Below, piece by piece: positions 8,801 to 14,873 of a stretch of 14,873 bases of DNA. Under the pieces are notes generated by a model. That model did no database searches and was not told the DNA's origin. It worked only from the letters and a program-made list of their open reading frames with translations. This stretch comes from Chrysochromulina parva (Eukaryota; Haptophyta; Prymnesiales; Chrysochromulinaceae). Position numbers and translations under genes: made by a program. Within the stretch, counting starts at the first letter, position 1, and each line of letters starts with the position of its first letter. The stretch covers positions 1-14,873 of the forward strand of contig PJAB01001387.1 in NCBI GenBank assembly GCA_002887195.1, written 5' to 3'.

Positions 8801-11800
8801 GCGTATAGAACCATCGCTGGGTGGATCCACGAAGCGCGAGGCGTTCCACGTCGAGGGCGGCAAGGGCGGCTGTGGCTTCTCGTGCCTCGGTGCGCGCGTC
8901 CTCGAGTGTGCTCTGGAGGGTTAGGGTAAGGGTAAGGGTGAGGGTAAGGGTAAGGGTAAGGGTAAGGGTAAGGGTAAGGGTAAGGGTAAGGGTTTGGTTT
9001 AGGGTTAGGGTTAGCGTCCTCGAGTGTGCTCTGGAGCGTTGGCGACGCTTCGACGGCGGCGCGTGAGAGGTCATCACTAATCATTAAGGACGCTGCACTC
9101 GTGTTCGGGGCTCATCATAATCACTAATCATCAAGGGCTCATCAAGGGCTCATCAAGGGCTCATCGTACCTGGAGCGTTGGCACTTCGGCCGCGACGGCG
9201 AGGTGAGCAGGACGGACGGAGATCACCTCGAGATTGAGCTTCGCGACCCCGAGCTCGCGCGAGGTTGTGGCAAGAGCCTGCACAGCCATAAGCACGGCGG
9301 TCATCAGAGCTACTCAGAGGGGCAATCAAGGTCATCACTAGCAATCAAGGTCATCACTATCAATCAAGGTCATCACTATCAACCAAGGTCATCACTGGCA
9401 ATCAAGGTCATCACTATCAATCAAGGTCATCACTAGCAATCAAGGTCATCACCTCCGGCTCGAACGAGTTTGTCTTCCCCACCTCGCCGGTCATCAGACG
9501 CATCAGCTCGTTCACCGCCTCCACGGCCGCCTCCGCCGGCGGCTCCATGCTCTCATCAGTGCTGGACGCGACGCTGCCGAACCCTCTGTGCTTGGTCGCT
9601 CCCGGAGAGTGCACGGGCGAATGGACCGGTGACGTGGCCCTCAAGGCCGGTGACGTGGCCCTCAAGGTTGGTGACGTGGCCCTCAAGGTTGGTGACGTGG
9701 CCCTCGAGAGGAGGGCTGTGGGGAGAATCTGCACCGTGAGCAGATATCGATCTCGGGCGGGCTGCTTCACCTGTGGGGACGGGAGGGCGCCGTGGTGAGC
9801 GCTTGCATGCGGGGAGAGGGCAGATTTCGATCTCGGGCGGGCTGCTTCACCTCGGCGATGCGCAGCCATTCATAGGCAATCAGACGCAATCAGACGCAAT
9901 CAGACGCAATCAAGGGCGCGCTGCTTCACCTCGGCGATGCGCAGCGTCACAAGGTGAGCATCCGCATGCCACCAGCCGAGAAGGTCAGCCACGCACACAT
10001 GGCCGACGCTGTCGTCAAAGGCGCGCGTGATGGCCTCGCTTTGACGTCGCCCGGATGCCGCGAGCAGCAAGCTTGCCTCGGCCTCGACACGCCTCACCAG
10101 AACCCGGGACGGCAGGCCCGCGGCATAGGCCACACAGCGGCGCAAAAAGTCCTCGCGCTCCGTCAGGGCGCGCAGCCGGGCGCGCTCACCTGATGAGGGA
10201 CGCAATCAGACGCAATCAGACGCAATCAGACGCAATCAGACGCCATAAGACGCAATCAAGGGCGCGCAGCCATCCGCGCTCACGGCACACGAGCGCCATT
10301 GAAATCAGACGCAATCAGACGCAATCAGACGCAATCAGACGCAATCAAGCGCTCACGGCACACGAGCGCCGCCCGGAGGGCCGCCTGCCGTTGCATGCGC
10401 AATCTCGAGAGCTCGAGATCGAGATCTCGCCGCCGGAGCTCGGTGAGCAGCCGCAGCGCGCCGAGCGACTGGCCGGCGCGCTCGAGGGCGTCGTGCTGAG
10501 CGCCGTCGGACGCGCCGTCCGACTCGTCGACGCTCGGGACGGCGCCGTCCGCCTGCAGCTCGGCCAGGCGCGCGCGCATCTGGGCCGCGCGCTCGTCCAG
10601 CGCCGTGCTGAGCGCCGCGCCGCGCGCCGTTCTGGGCACATCGAGTTCGAGCAGCTCGGCGAGGAGCTTGTGGCGCGCGCGCTCCACCTGTGGGGACGGG
10701 GGGCGCCGGGGTGAGCACGTGCATGCAGGGCGGGGGCGACAAAGCAGCTTGAGGCGCCGTGGTGAGCACGTGCATGCAGGGCGGGGGCGACAAAGCAGCT
10801 TGAGGCGCCGTGGTGAGCGCGCGCGCCGCTCCACACCTGGTTGCTCTCCTCCGCGGTCGAGAGGGCCGCCGCTTCGGCCAGCCTTGCCACCGCCTCGGCC
10901 TCGACCGCACGCAACCGAGCCCGGAGCGCTGGAATGATTCCCCACAGGGCCTCGACCGCCGGAAAGCGAGCCGCGAGCGTCGACGCGCACTCGGCGATGC
11001 CGCGCAGCTCGGCGGCGTGGGCGATCAAGGCGTGGGCGGCCGCATGGGATGCGTCGAGCTTCGAGGCGAATAGCATCGAGGTGGACAGGGCGGAGGTGGC
11101 GGCGGAGAGGCCGGGAGAGCGCACCTCGTGGCTGAGCATCTTCGCCTCGATCTCCGCTCGGAGATCGCGGAGCTCGCGAAAGATCTCGTCGTGCGGCGCC
11201 GAGATGGGCGCCGAGATGGGCGCCGAGTTAGGCGCCGAGTTGGGCGCCGCTATGGCCTCGGTCCTCTCGGCGAGCGTCGTCCTGAGCGCCTCGCACAGCT
11301 GGAGCCGCGCCCCGAGCGAGCTCAGCTCGAGCTCGCGCTTTTGACGAACCTTGCGCGCTGCACTGATCTGCCTGCCGAGGGCCGCCGCTGCCGCCCCGGG
11401 TGGAGGCACCGCTCGCCCGTCGACGAAGACGGTGGCGCCCGAGCGCGCGCCCGCTGCCGCAGTCGCCGATCGGATGACCGTCCCCTTCCATGCGCCGCTC
11501 CGCTGGCCCTTGGGAGTGGCGTGAAGGGAGTCGCCGAGGGAGCTACGGTGGGCCGTTGGGCTGCCGTTACGGTCGGCCGTTGGGCTGACGAAACGGTGGG
11601 CCGTTGGGCTGCCGTTACGGTGGGCCGTTGGGCTGACGAAACGGTGGGCCGTTGGGCTGCCGGGATGGCTGCTCGATGCGCCGCCCGCGCCTCCGTCGGC
11701 GTCGGCGCTTCCCCCGTCGGGCGCTCGGCGCGGCGCGAGCCCGATCGATGCATGCACGCTCTCAAGCTGGTGACTCGCCACTTCCCACAGAAGCTCACGT

Positions 11801-14800
11801 AACGCCGCCCAACCCATCCGCTGCCGCTCCGCCGCGCGCAGCTCGAGCCACGGGCCCGTTGTCCCACCTGATGATGCATGAAATCCTGATGAGCGAGGCA
11901 ATCATGACGAGGGAGGCAATCATGATGAGGGAGGCAATCATGATGAGGGAGGCAATCATGATGAGCGAGGCAATCATGATGAGGGAGGCCATCGGGTGCT
12001 CGAGCACAAGCCCATCGTCCCAGCTGATGATGGAGGCAATCACGATGAGCGAGGCAATCAGGTCGTCCCACCGAGCACACGTGCAAGGAGCGCCTCCTTG
12101 GCCGCCGACACGGCGCGGTACGCGCGGTACGCGCGGGCGATCGTGAACACGGCGAGCGCCTCATGGCTGAAGACATTCTTGGCCTTGGAGATCGTCTGCT
12201 CTTTGTAGGCGCGGCGTGCCGCCTTGCGCTCCTCGGCCTTCTTGCGCGCCGTACGCCGGCGCACGACGGCTTGCATCGTGAGGCACGCTTTCCGGCGTAG
12301 GTACGCTTGGCGCTGGTAGCGAGGTGATCGGAAGAGGGACTGGAGCTTGCGCACGTACCTGTGGGGAAGAGATGGCGCCGTGGTGAGCACTTGCATGCTA
12401 GGGACTGGAGCTTGCGCACGTACATCGTCATGCGCAGCCGTCGGATGATCTCTTCATACGTCGCCTTCTTGGCGACGCCAGTGCGGTCTCGGCGGCGTGG
12501 TTTGGGGCGCGGGGGGTAGCGATCTGGGTGCGCGGCGAGGACCCGACACCACCAACGCTGAAGGATGCCCGCGGCGACGCCACGGCCGAAGCTGTCAGGC
12601 TCGGGCCGGCTAGCGCGGGGTCGGCATACGGCTCGCAACGCGCGTGTCTGGACTGTCCGCGCGGCAGCGTCGCGCTCGAACCAGCGCGCAAGCCGATCTC
12701 GCGCCGCCAGATACCGACCTGTGGGGAAGAGGTGGTGGGGCGCCGTTGTGAGCGTGTGCATGCAAGGCGCCGTTGTGGGCGTGTGCATGCCAGGCGACGT
12801 TGTGAGCGTGTGCATGCAAGGCGACGTTGTGAGCGTGTGCATGCAAGGCGCCGTTGTGAGCGTGTGCATGCAAGGCGCCGTTGTGGGCGTGTGCATGCAA
12901 GGCGTGGCTGACCGGCGCCGCCATAGAGGAGAAGCTCGGCCTCGAGGTAGAGTGTTGAGTCCAATTCGAATCCCGGGGCGCGCTCCGATAACGGCACCTG
13001 ATGAGGGGCGCAATCAGGTGCACTCAGGTGCAATCAGGAACAATCATATGCAATAAGGTGCACTCAGGTGCACTTAATCAGGTGCCCTCAATATGCACTC
13101 AAGATGCACTCAGTATGCACTCAAGGACGGCACTCAATATGCACTCAAGGACGGCACCTCCCTCGGCCCCTTGGCGAGCGCCGTGATGAGCGCGGCGCTC
13201 GCCGCGTGCAGGCTGGCGGGAGTGGGGCGGAGCTCGTTGATCAGGGCCGTCGACGCCGCCCCAAGGCGCATCGCCTCGATGAGAGAGTGGACGCGCTTGT
13301 CGGTGTACGGCGGCAGCTCGTCGAGCGACACGGGCGAGAAGCGGCGAGAGGAGTCACTGCCGGTGCCGGTGCCGGTGCCGGTGCTCCTCCTTCTTGATCG
13401 GCTCGACGTGGCGCGTGCGGCGGCGGCGCTCCGGACAGCCACGCCTGTGTCCTCCACCAACGCCTCCTCCTCCTCCTCCTCCTCGTCCTCGTCCTCGTCG
13501 TCGTCCGCCTCGTCGATGGTCGGCTGATCGGACGCCCACAGCGGGCGAAGCTGCTTCGGCTGCGTCCAGGCAAGCACCATCGGGTCCACATCGAGAGGCA
13601 ACGGGAGCCATGGACGCGTCTTCGTGAGCGCCTCGAGCGCCGCGCGCCCCTCTGTCAGCGCCGCGCCTCGCGCGTCCGCGGCGACCCGCTGAACGCGAGC
13701 ACTTGCATGCACGCGCACGGCGACGCGCAACGCGTACACGCTCGCCTCGGTGCTCGCTTTACGCTGCTCCGTGACGGCTTCCACAACCGCGGCCGCGGCG
13801 AGCCGAAGTTGTCGAATCCTATCGCCGAACTCGCACACGTGCCCCGCACGCACCGAGGCGCCCAGCCAGGCGGTGTGGGCGGAGGCGACGCCTCTGCTCA
13901 CGTATGGAGTCGTCCTGTCGCCGATGGCGCGCCGCGCGCGTGCAATCGAGCCGAGGCGTGCACGCAGCTGCTCGAGCTGCGCGCTGTGAACGGCGAGGGC
14001 GTCCGCCGTGCGCTGCCGGTGTGAATGGAGATTCGTCAAGAGGTCTTCGTACGCGAGATCGTTTCTGACGAGATCGGCGAGCTCCTTTTCGGGCTCGTCC
14101 CTCATGGCGGCGGCTAGCAGCCGGCCGCTGCGTGCAAAGCTCGAGAGCACGTCGCTCTCGGCCTCGCCGTACCTAATTAGGGAGAGAGGGTGGCGCCGTG
14201 GTGAGCACATGCATGCAAGGCAGGTCATCAGTCGCTCTCAACGCCTCGCCGTACCACGCGTCTGGAACGGACGAGGTGCCACTCCCTAATTTGGAAGGTC
14301 CGGACATGCCTAATTTGGTTCGCGACATGGCAGCCGAACCGCCGACGCCGCCGCTGCCAGCGTCAGGGTTCGCTGGCGGCCGTCGGCCACTTGGCTGAGA
14401 CGACGGGCGGCGGGACGCCGGGCGGTGCGGCACCGACGAGGAAGCGCCAGAGAGCGTCAAATGCCAGTCGTCGATGCCGCCGCCGCCACCGCCGCCGACG
14501 TCCTCGATGCCGCCGCATCCGGCGTCGAGTGCCGAGAAGGGCCTGGAATGGGCGGAGCGCCGTGTCAAGCGCATCGCAAGCTCGCGGGAGGAGCGCCTCG
14601 CATTGCCGTCGAGGGACGGCAACCAACTCGAGTACACCTTCGCAGCGCGCCCAGTGTTGTAGCTCGGGATCACCGACGAGATGCCCCCATTCCGCCTCTC
14701 GGAGATTGCCATCTCATCCCGCCTCTCGGAGATTGCCATCTCATCCCGCCTCTCGGAGATTGCCATCTCGGAGCGCGCGGAGCCTCGGCTCGCGGAGATT

Positions 14801-14873
14801 GCCATCTCGGAGCGCGCGGAGCCTCGGCTCGCGGAGATTGCCATCTCGGAGCGCGCGGAGCCTCGGCTCGCGG
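5846..14873 (-). CDS. Very large IQ/WW-domain coiled-coil protein, 16 exons in view (5' end beyond right edge)
   Basis: Exons in transcript order: 14255-14873, 13158-14172, 12913-12997, 12424-12718, 12072-12358, 10837-11867, 10357-10687, 9930-10189, 9453-9770, 9170-9277, 8448-8912, 7884-8357, 7641-7746, 7334-7530, 6897-7252 and 5846-6824 with the stop. All 15 junction phases agree, giving about 2,307 residues. Features: an acidic stretch (DEADDDEDEDEEEE, 13480-13530); IQ-like motifs in exons 4-5 (TVQTRALR, MQAVVRRRTARKK); Ser/Pro repeats in exons 6 and 9; coiled-coil-like parts in exons 7-12. The C-terminus has two modules of a helix (LGYSLKPS..DVPKLW; YLGVPLRTHPQLLWLA) followed by a WW domain. 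WW1 starts PLPPPW and ends HPLLRAY; WW2 starts LPLGW with MYYN and QYEHP. The second Trp is Met in WW1 and Tyr in WW2. Helix-WW units of this type occur in CEP164-like centriole and cilium proteins, so a cytoskeletal or ciliary scaffold role is inferred. Confidence 0.82.
6825..6896 (-). mobile_element. Large-gene intron 15: family A introner
   Basis: The donor is GCCCTCGG|GTACGCTCTC at 6896 and the acceptor is CCCCTTATAG| at 6825. An 18-bp direct repeat with two mismatches lies at 6807-6824 and 6879-6896. The intron length is a multiple of three and has no stop, so read-through would insert 24 residues between YALKPS and YSLKPS. Splicing gives EALGYSLKPSMPTDVPK, inside the first helix-WW module. 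Confidence 0.85.
7064..7120 (-). mobile_element. Exonised family A introner fragment in exon 15
   Basis: A 26-bp direct repeat (cgacgcttgctctcgg...) at about 7064-7089 and 7121-7146 brackets the core GCATGCAAGTGCCCACC. The pyrimidine tract and CAG are missing, and the duplicated target contains no GT donor. The inserted unit is 57 bp with no stop, so it should be translated as 19 extra residues (around PPRASMQVPTTALAREQAS) that repeat the neighbouring ALAREQAS. Confidence 0.68.
7253..7333 (-). mobile_element. Large-gene intron 14: family A introner
   Basis: The donor is GACGTCGAG|GTGTGTCGC at 7333 and the acceptor is CGTCCCCACAG| at 7253. A 38-bp direct repeat with one mismatch lies at 7215-7252 and 7296-7333, the longest in the window. 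Splicing gives SVYVEVCRKARMQRRALAL. Confidence 0.87.
7531..7640 (-). repeat. Large-gene intron 13: 12-bp tandem repeat intron
   Basis: The donor is TTTGCATGCAG|GTGAGTGCC at 7640 and the acceptor is TTTGCATGCAG| at 7531. Seven nearly perfect units of ggaggcaattag fill 7546-7628. The 11-bp TTTGCATGCAG occurs at both ends, so the acceptor AG is target-derived and the donor GTGAGT is in the filler, the reverse of family A. Splicing gives DELQTHLHAELASVVAER. Confidence 0.83.
7747..7883 (-). mobile_element. Large-gene intron 12: nested family B and family A insertions
   Basis: The donor is AACCCACCG|GTAATTGCC at 7883, lying in the repeat filler, and the acceptor is CCCCACATAG| at 7747. The TAATTGCCTC filler (7847-7884) is flanked by a 20-bp repeat (7827-7846 and 7885-7904). 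The family A element is flanked by a 33-bp repeat with one mismatch (7714-7746 and 7793-7825). The core is variant (GTGCTAACCACGGGGCC). Only skipping the whole block gives the open frame YCAGLNPPVRGTHTFMECV. Confidence 0.78.
8358..8447 (-). mobile_element. Large-gene intron 11: family A introner
   Basis: The donor is GAAATACCG|GTACCCAACC at 8447 and the acceptor is CCTCCCCACAG| at 8358. A perfect 22-bp direct repeat lies at 8336-8357 and 8426-8447. Core variant: GCATGCAAGCGCTCACC. Splicing gives WDEIPVPNRPELYVDREW. Confidence 0.87.
8913..9169 (-). repeat. Large-gene intron 10: composite intron containing a telomere-like array
   Basis: The donor is ACGCTCCAG|GTACGATGAGC at 9169. Two identical acceptors (CTCCAG|AGCACACTC) exist, at 9031 and 8913, because a 23-bp exon segment is duplicated at 8896-8918 and 9014-9036. 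They differ by 118 bp, not a multiple of three, and only the distal one keeps the reading frame (EVPTLQSTLEDARTEARE). The proximal part (about 9037-9169) has ATGAGCCCTTG repeats and its own duplicated GCCAACGCTCCAG. Confidence 0.75.
8919..9013 (+). repeat. Interstitial telomere-like array
   Basis: About 95 bp of G-rich hexamers: TTAGGG at the left end, then many GTAAGG/TAAGGG units with one TGAGGG, then GGTTTGGTTTAGGGTTAGGG at the right end. The canonical TTAGGG type is at the edges and a variant fills the middle. It lies within intron 10 of the large gene, between exons that splice together, so it is not a chromosome end. Confidence 0.85.
9278..9452 (-). repeat. Large-gene intron 9: 17-bp tandem repeat intron
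   Basis: The donor is GAGCCGGAG|GTGATGACC at 9452 and the acceptor GGCTGTGCAG| at 9278 was chosen because it keeps phase 0. About seven 17-bp units (caatcaaggtcatcact) fill 9325-9450. An alternative acceptor TAG near 9311 does not keep the frame. There is no long flanking duplication, so this may be an older intron later filled by repeats. Splicing gives NSFEPEALATTSRELG. Confidence 0.62.
9771..9929 (-). mobile_element. Large-gene intron 8: nested family A introner and family B insertion
   Basis: The donor is ATCGCCGAG|GTGAAGCAG at 9929 and the acceptor is CGTCCCCACAG| at 9771. The family A part is flanked by a 30-bp repeat with one mismatch (9741-9770 and 9821-9850). The family B filler, four gacgcaatca-like units at 9867-9913, is flanked by a 32-bp repeat with one mismatch (9835-9866 and 9914-9945). 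The target here was AG|GT, so the B insertion alone could have been spliced from duplicated target sites. Splicing gives LRIAEVKQPARDRYLL. Confidence 0.82.
10190..10356 (-). repeat. Large-gene intron 7: two nested family B insertions
   Basis: The donor is GTGTGCC|GTGAGCGCTTG at 10356 and the acceptor is CCCTCATCAG| at 10190. Two arrays of the 10-bp unit gacgcaatca (about 10199-10258 and 10305-10347) are separated by a copy of exon sequence. The 22-bp direct repeats are 10276-10297 and 10349-10370. A second, imperfect 25-bp pair is 10165-10189 and 10259-10283. Splicing gives LVCRERARLRALTERED. Confidence 0.8.
10688..10836 (-). mobile_element. Large-gene intron 6: family A introner with amplified core
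   Basis: The donor is GAGAGCAACCAG|GTGTGGAGC at 10836 and the acceptor is CGTCCCCACAG| at 10688. Three cores are present. Two full copies of a roughly 52-bp unit (GCATGCACGTGCTCACC plus CTCAAGCTGCTTTGTCGCC) are preceded by a partial one. The flanking duplicate (GTGGAGCG / GTGTGGAGCGG) is imperfect. Splicing gives AEESNQVERARHKLL. Confidence 0.8.
11544..11665 (-). repeat. Coding tandem repeat, 24-bp units in exon 6
   Basis: About five units encode SPTAHRFV or SPTAHRNG in alternation, with one TADR variant. The array stays in the gene's frame and is probably a disordered, expandable linker. A shorter in-frame run, APNSAPNSAPISAPISAP, lies at about 11200-11255 in the same exon. Confidence 0.7.
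11868..12071 (-). repeat. Large-gene intron 5: family B repeat-filled intron
   Basis: The donor is GTGCTCG|GTGGGACGACC at 12071 and the acceptor is GCATCATCAG| at 11868. The filler is an array of about 18-bp units (GAGGCAATCATGAT on the plus strand) at 11890-11990, plus a second short block at 12025-12060. A degraded copy of the exon start (CTGGGACGATGGGC) sits inside at about 12005-12025 behind its own CATCATCAG, which suggests two successive insertions. Splicing gives RVLGGTTGPWLELRAAE. Confidence 0.78.
12359..12423 (-). mobile_element. Large-gene intron 4: minimal family A introner (65 bp)
   Basis: The donor is ATGACGAT|GTACGTGCG at 12423 and the acceptor is CCCCACAG| at 12359. A perfect 24-bp direct repeat lies at 12335-12358 and 12400-12423. 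Only about 41 bp is not duplicated exon, making this the clearest view of the bare element: core, pyrimidine tract and CAG. Splicing gives MTMYVRKLQSLFRSPRYQ. Confidence 0.88.
12719..12912 (-). mobile_element. Large-gene intron 3: family A introner with about sixfold amplified core
   Basis: The donor is GGCGCCG|GTCAGCC at 12912 and the acceptor is CTTCCCCACAG| at 12719. Between them about six copies of a 27-bp unit (GCATGCACACGCTCAC then AACGGCGCCTT in sense) run from 12753 to 12905. The unit is the family A core itself, tandemly multiplied. Only the last copy is followed by the pyrimidine tract. Splicing gives LLLYGGAGRYLAARDRL. Confidence 0.82.
12998..13157 (-). repeat. Large-gene intron 2: short-repeat-filled intron (family B)
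   Basis: The donor is CCGAGGGAG|GTGCCGTCC at 13157 and the acceptor is CCCCTCATCAG| at 12998. The interior is a degenerate array of 10-12-bp words such as TGAGTGCA, TGATTGCA and TGAGTGCCGTCC. A 9-bp direct repeat (acggcacct) marks both ends. Splicing joins GPREV to PLSERAPGFELD. Confidence 0.78.
13681..13719 (-). mobile_element. Possible exonised fragment of a family A element in exon 2
   Basis: Bases 13697-13710 match the family A core exactly for 14 nt (sense GCATGCAAGTGCTC) and are followed by GCGTTCAG. Short direct repeats of GTCGCCG sit 39 bp apart on either side, a multiple of three, so the stretch reads in frame within VAVRVHASARVQRVAAD. There is no sensible intron of this size. Likely a relic, but the remaining element sequence is not conserved. 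Confidence 0.35.
14173..14254 (-). mobile_element. Large-gene intron 1: family A introner
   Basis: The donor is GACGCGTG|GTACGGCG at 14254 and the acceptor is CCCTAATTAG| at 14173. The exon start (about 14150-14172) is repeated, with a 2-nt indel and substitutions, at about 14230-14254. The core GTGCTCACCACGGCGCC lies just before the pyrimidine tract. The acceptor TAATTAG differs from the usual CCCCACAG. Splicing yields SSVPDAWYGEAESDVLSS. Confidence 0.82.
14660..14873 (-). repeat. Coding tandem repeats (27-bp and 39-bp units) in exon 1 of the large gene
   Basis: Two interlocked tandem arrays share a unit containing GAGATGGCAATCTC. A 27-bp form (EMAISERRD) occurs about three times at 14690-14770, and a 39-bp form (EMAISASRGSARS) about three times from about 14765 to the window edge. 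Both are multiples of three and open in the gene's frame. The edge of the window leaves open whether this is coding or a repeat-filled intron like those downstream. Confidence 0.6.

Noticed and set aside
8919..9013. A chromosome end or assembly terminus
   Set aside because: Exons of one gene continue in phase on both sides and the array is bracketed by a 23-bp duplication.
8913..9077. Reading frames giving long LTLTLT or PYPYPY peptides
   Set aside because: They are translations of the telomere-like array and lie inside intron 10; splicing around it restores a normal protein sequence.
9867..10347. CRISPR-like array of regularly spaced repeats
   Set aside because: The 10-bp units have no unique spacers, are directly tandem, and lie in introns of a eukaryotic gene.
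11340..11500. MutS2-like segment (SGATVFVDGRAV followed by a helix) in exon 6
   Set aside because: A short phrase resembles the MutS2 core, but no Walker motifs or other MutS blocks are visible anywhere in the protein.
12610..13023. A histidine-rich repeat protein (HAHNGALHA units)
   Set aside because: It is the translation of the amplified introner core in intron 3; exons on both sides join in phase without it.

Overview
This is nuclear DNA from a GC-rich unicellular eukaryote. I read it as a marine microalga, most likely of the haptophyte or stramenopile (pelagophyte-type) kind. The reasons are alanine/arginine/serine-rich proteins, spliceosomal GT-AG introns, TTAGGG-type telomere-like repeats, plant/algal protein families and, above all, introner-like introns. 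The exact lineage cannot be fixed from this window. I saw no bacterial operon structure, rRNA, tRNA or CRISPR array.

Layout: (1) 1-1751, minus strand: the 5' part of a gene with a coiled coil and a predicted beta-sandwich, 4 exons seen, running off the left edge. (2) 1952-3265, plus strand: an intronless RNFT1/2-type membrane RING E3 ligase, divergent from gene 1 across a 200-bp gap. (3) 3785-4909, minus: an intronless FkbM/DUF7870-like methyltransferase-fold protein. (4) 5340-5708, minus: a possible small protein with two hydrophobic segments. (5) 5846 to beyond 14873, minus: one very large gene. I reconstructed it as 16 exons whose phases all agree, giving about 2,307 residues within the window. 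It has IQ-like motifs and coiled-coil stretches, and ends in two helix-plus-WW modules of the CEP164 type. The many apparent ORFs on both strands of 5.8-14.9 kb are shadows or intron read-through of this single gene.

The striking content is in the introns. All 18 inferred introns in genes 1 and 5 are short (65-257 bp) and built of repeats, while the genes between them have none. One family (A) has a shared core: sense strand GCATGCAAGTGCTCACC, then ACGGCGCC, a pyrimidine tract and CAG. That core supplies the 3' splice site, and the 5' splice site comes from a duplicated copy of the following exon. A second group (B) is filled with tandem TGATTGC-type repeats. One intron contains a telomere-like array. 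All three filler types are flanked by similar long direct repeats of exon sequence (about 13-38 bp), and several are nested. This suggests a shared intron-gain process, either introner transposition or staggered-break repair with varied filler DNA. Splicing as modelled restores every exon exactly, and two element copies seem to have become coding sequence.
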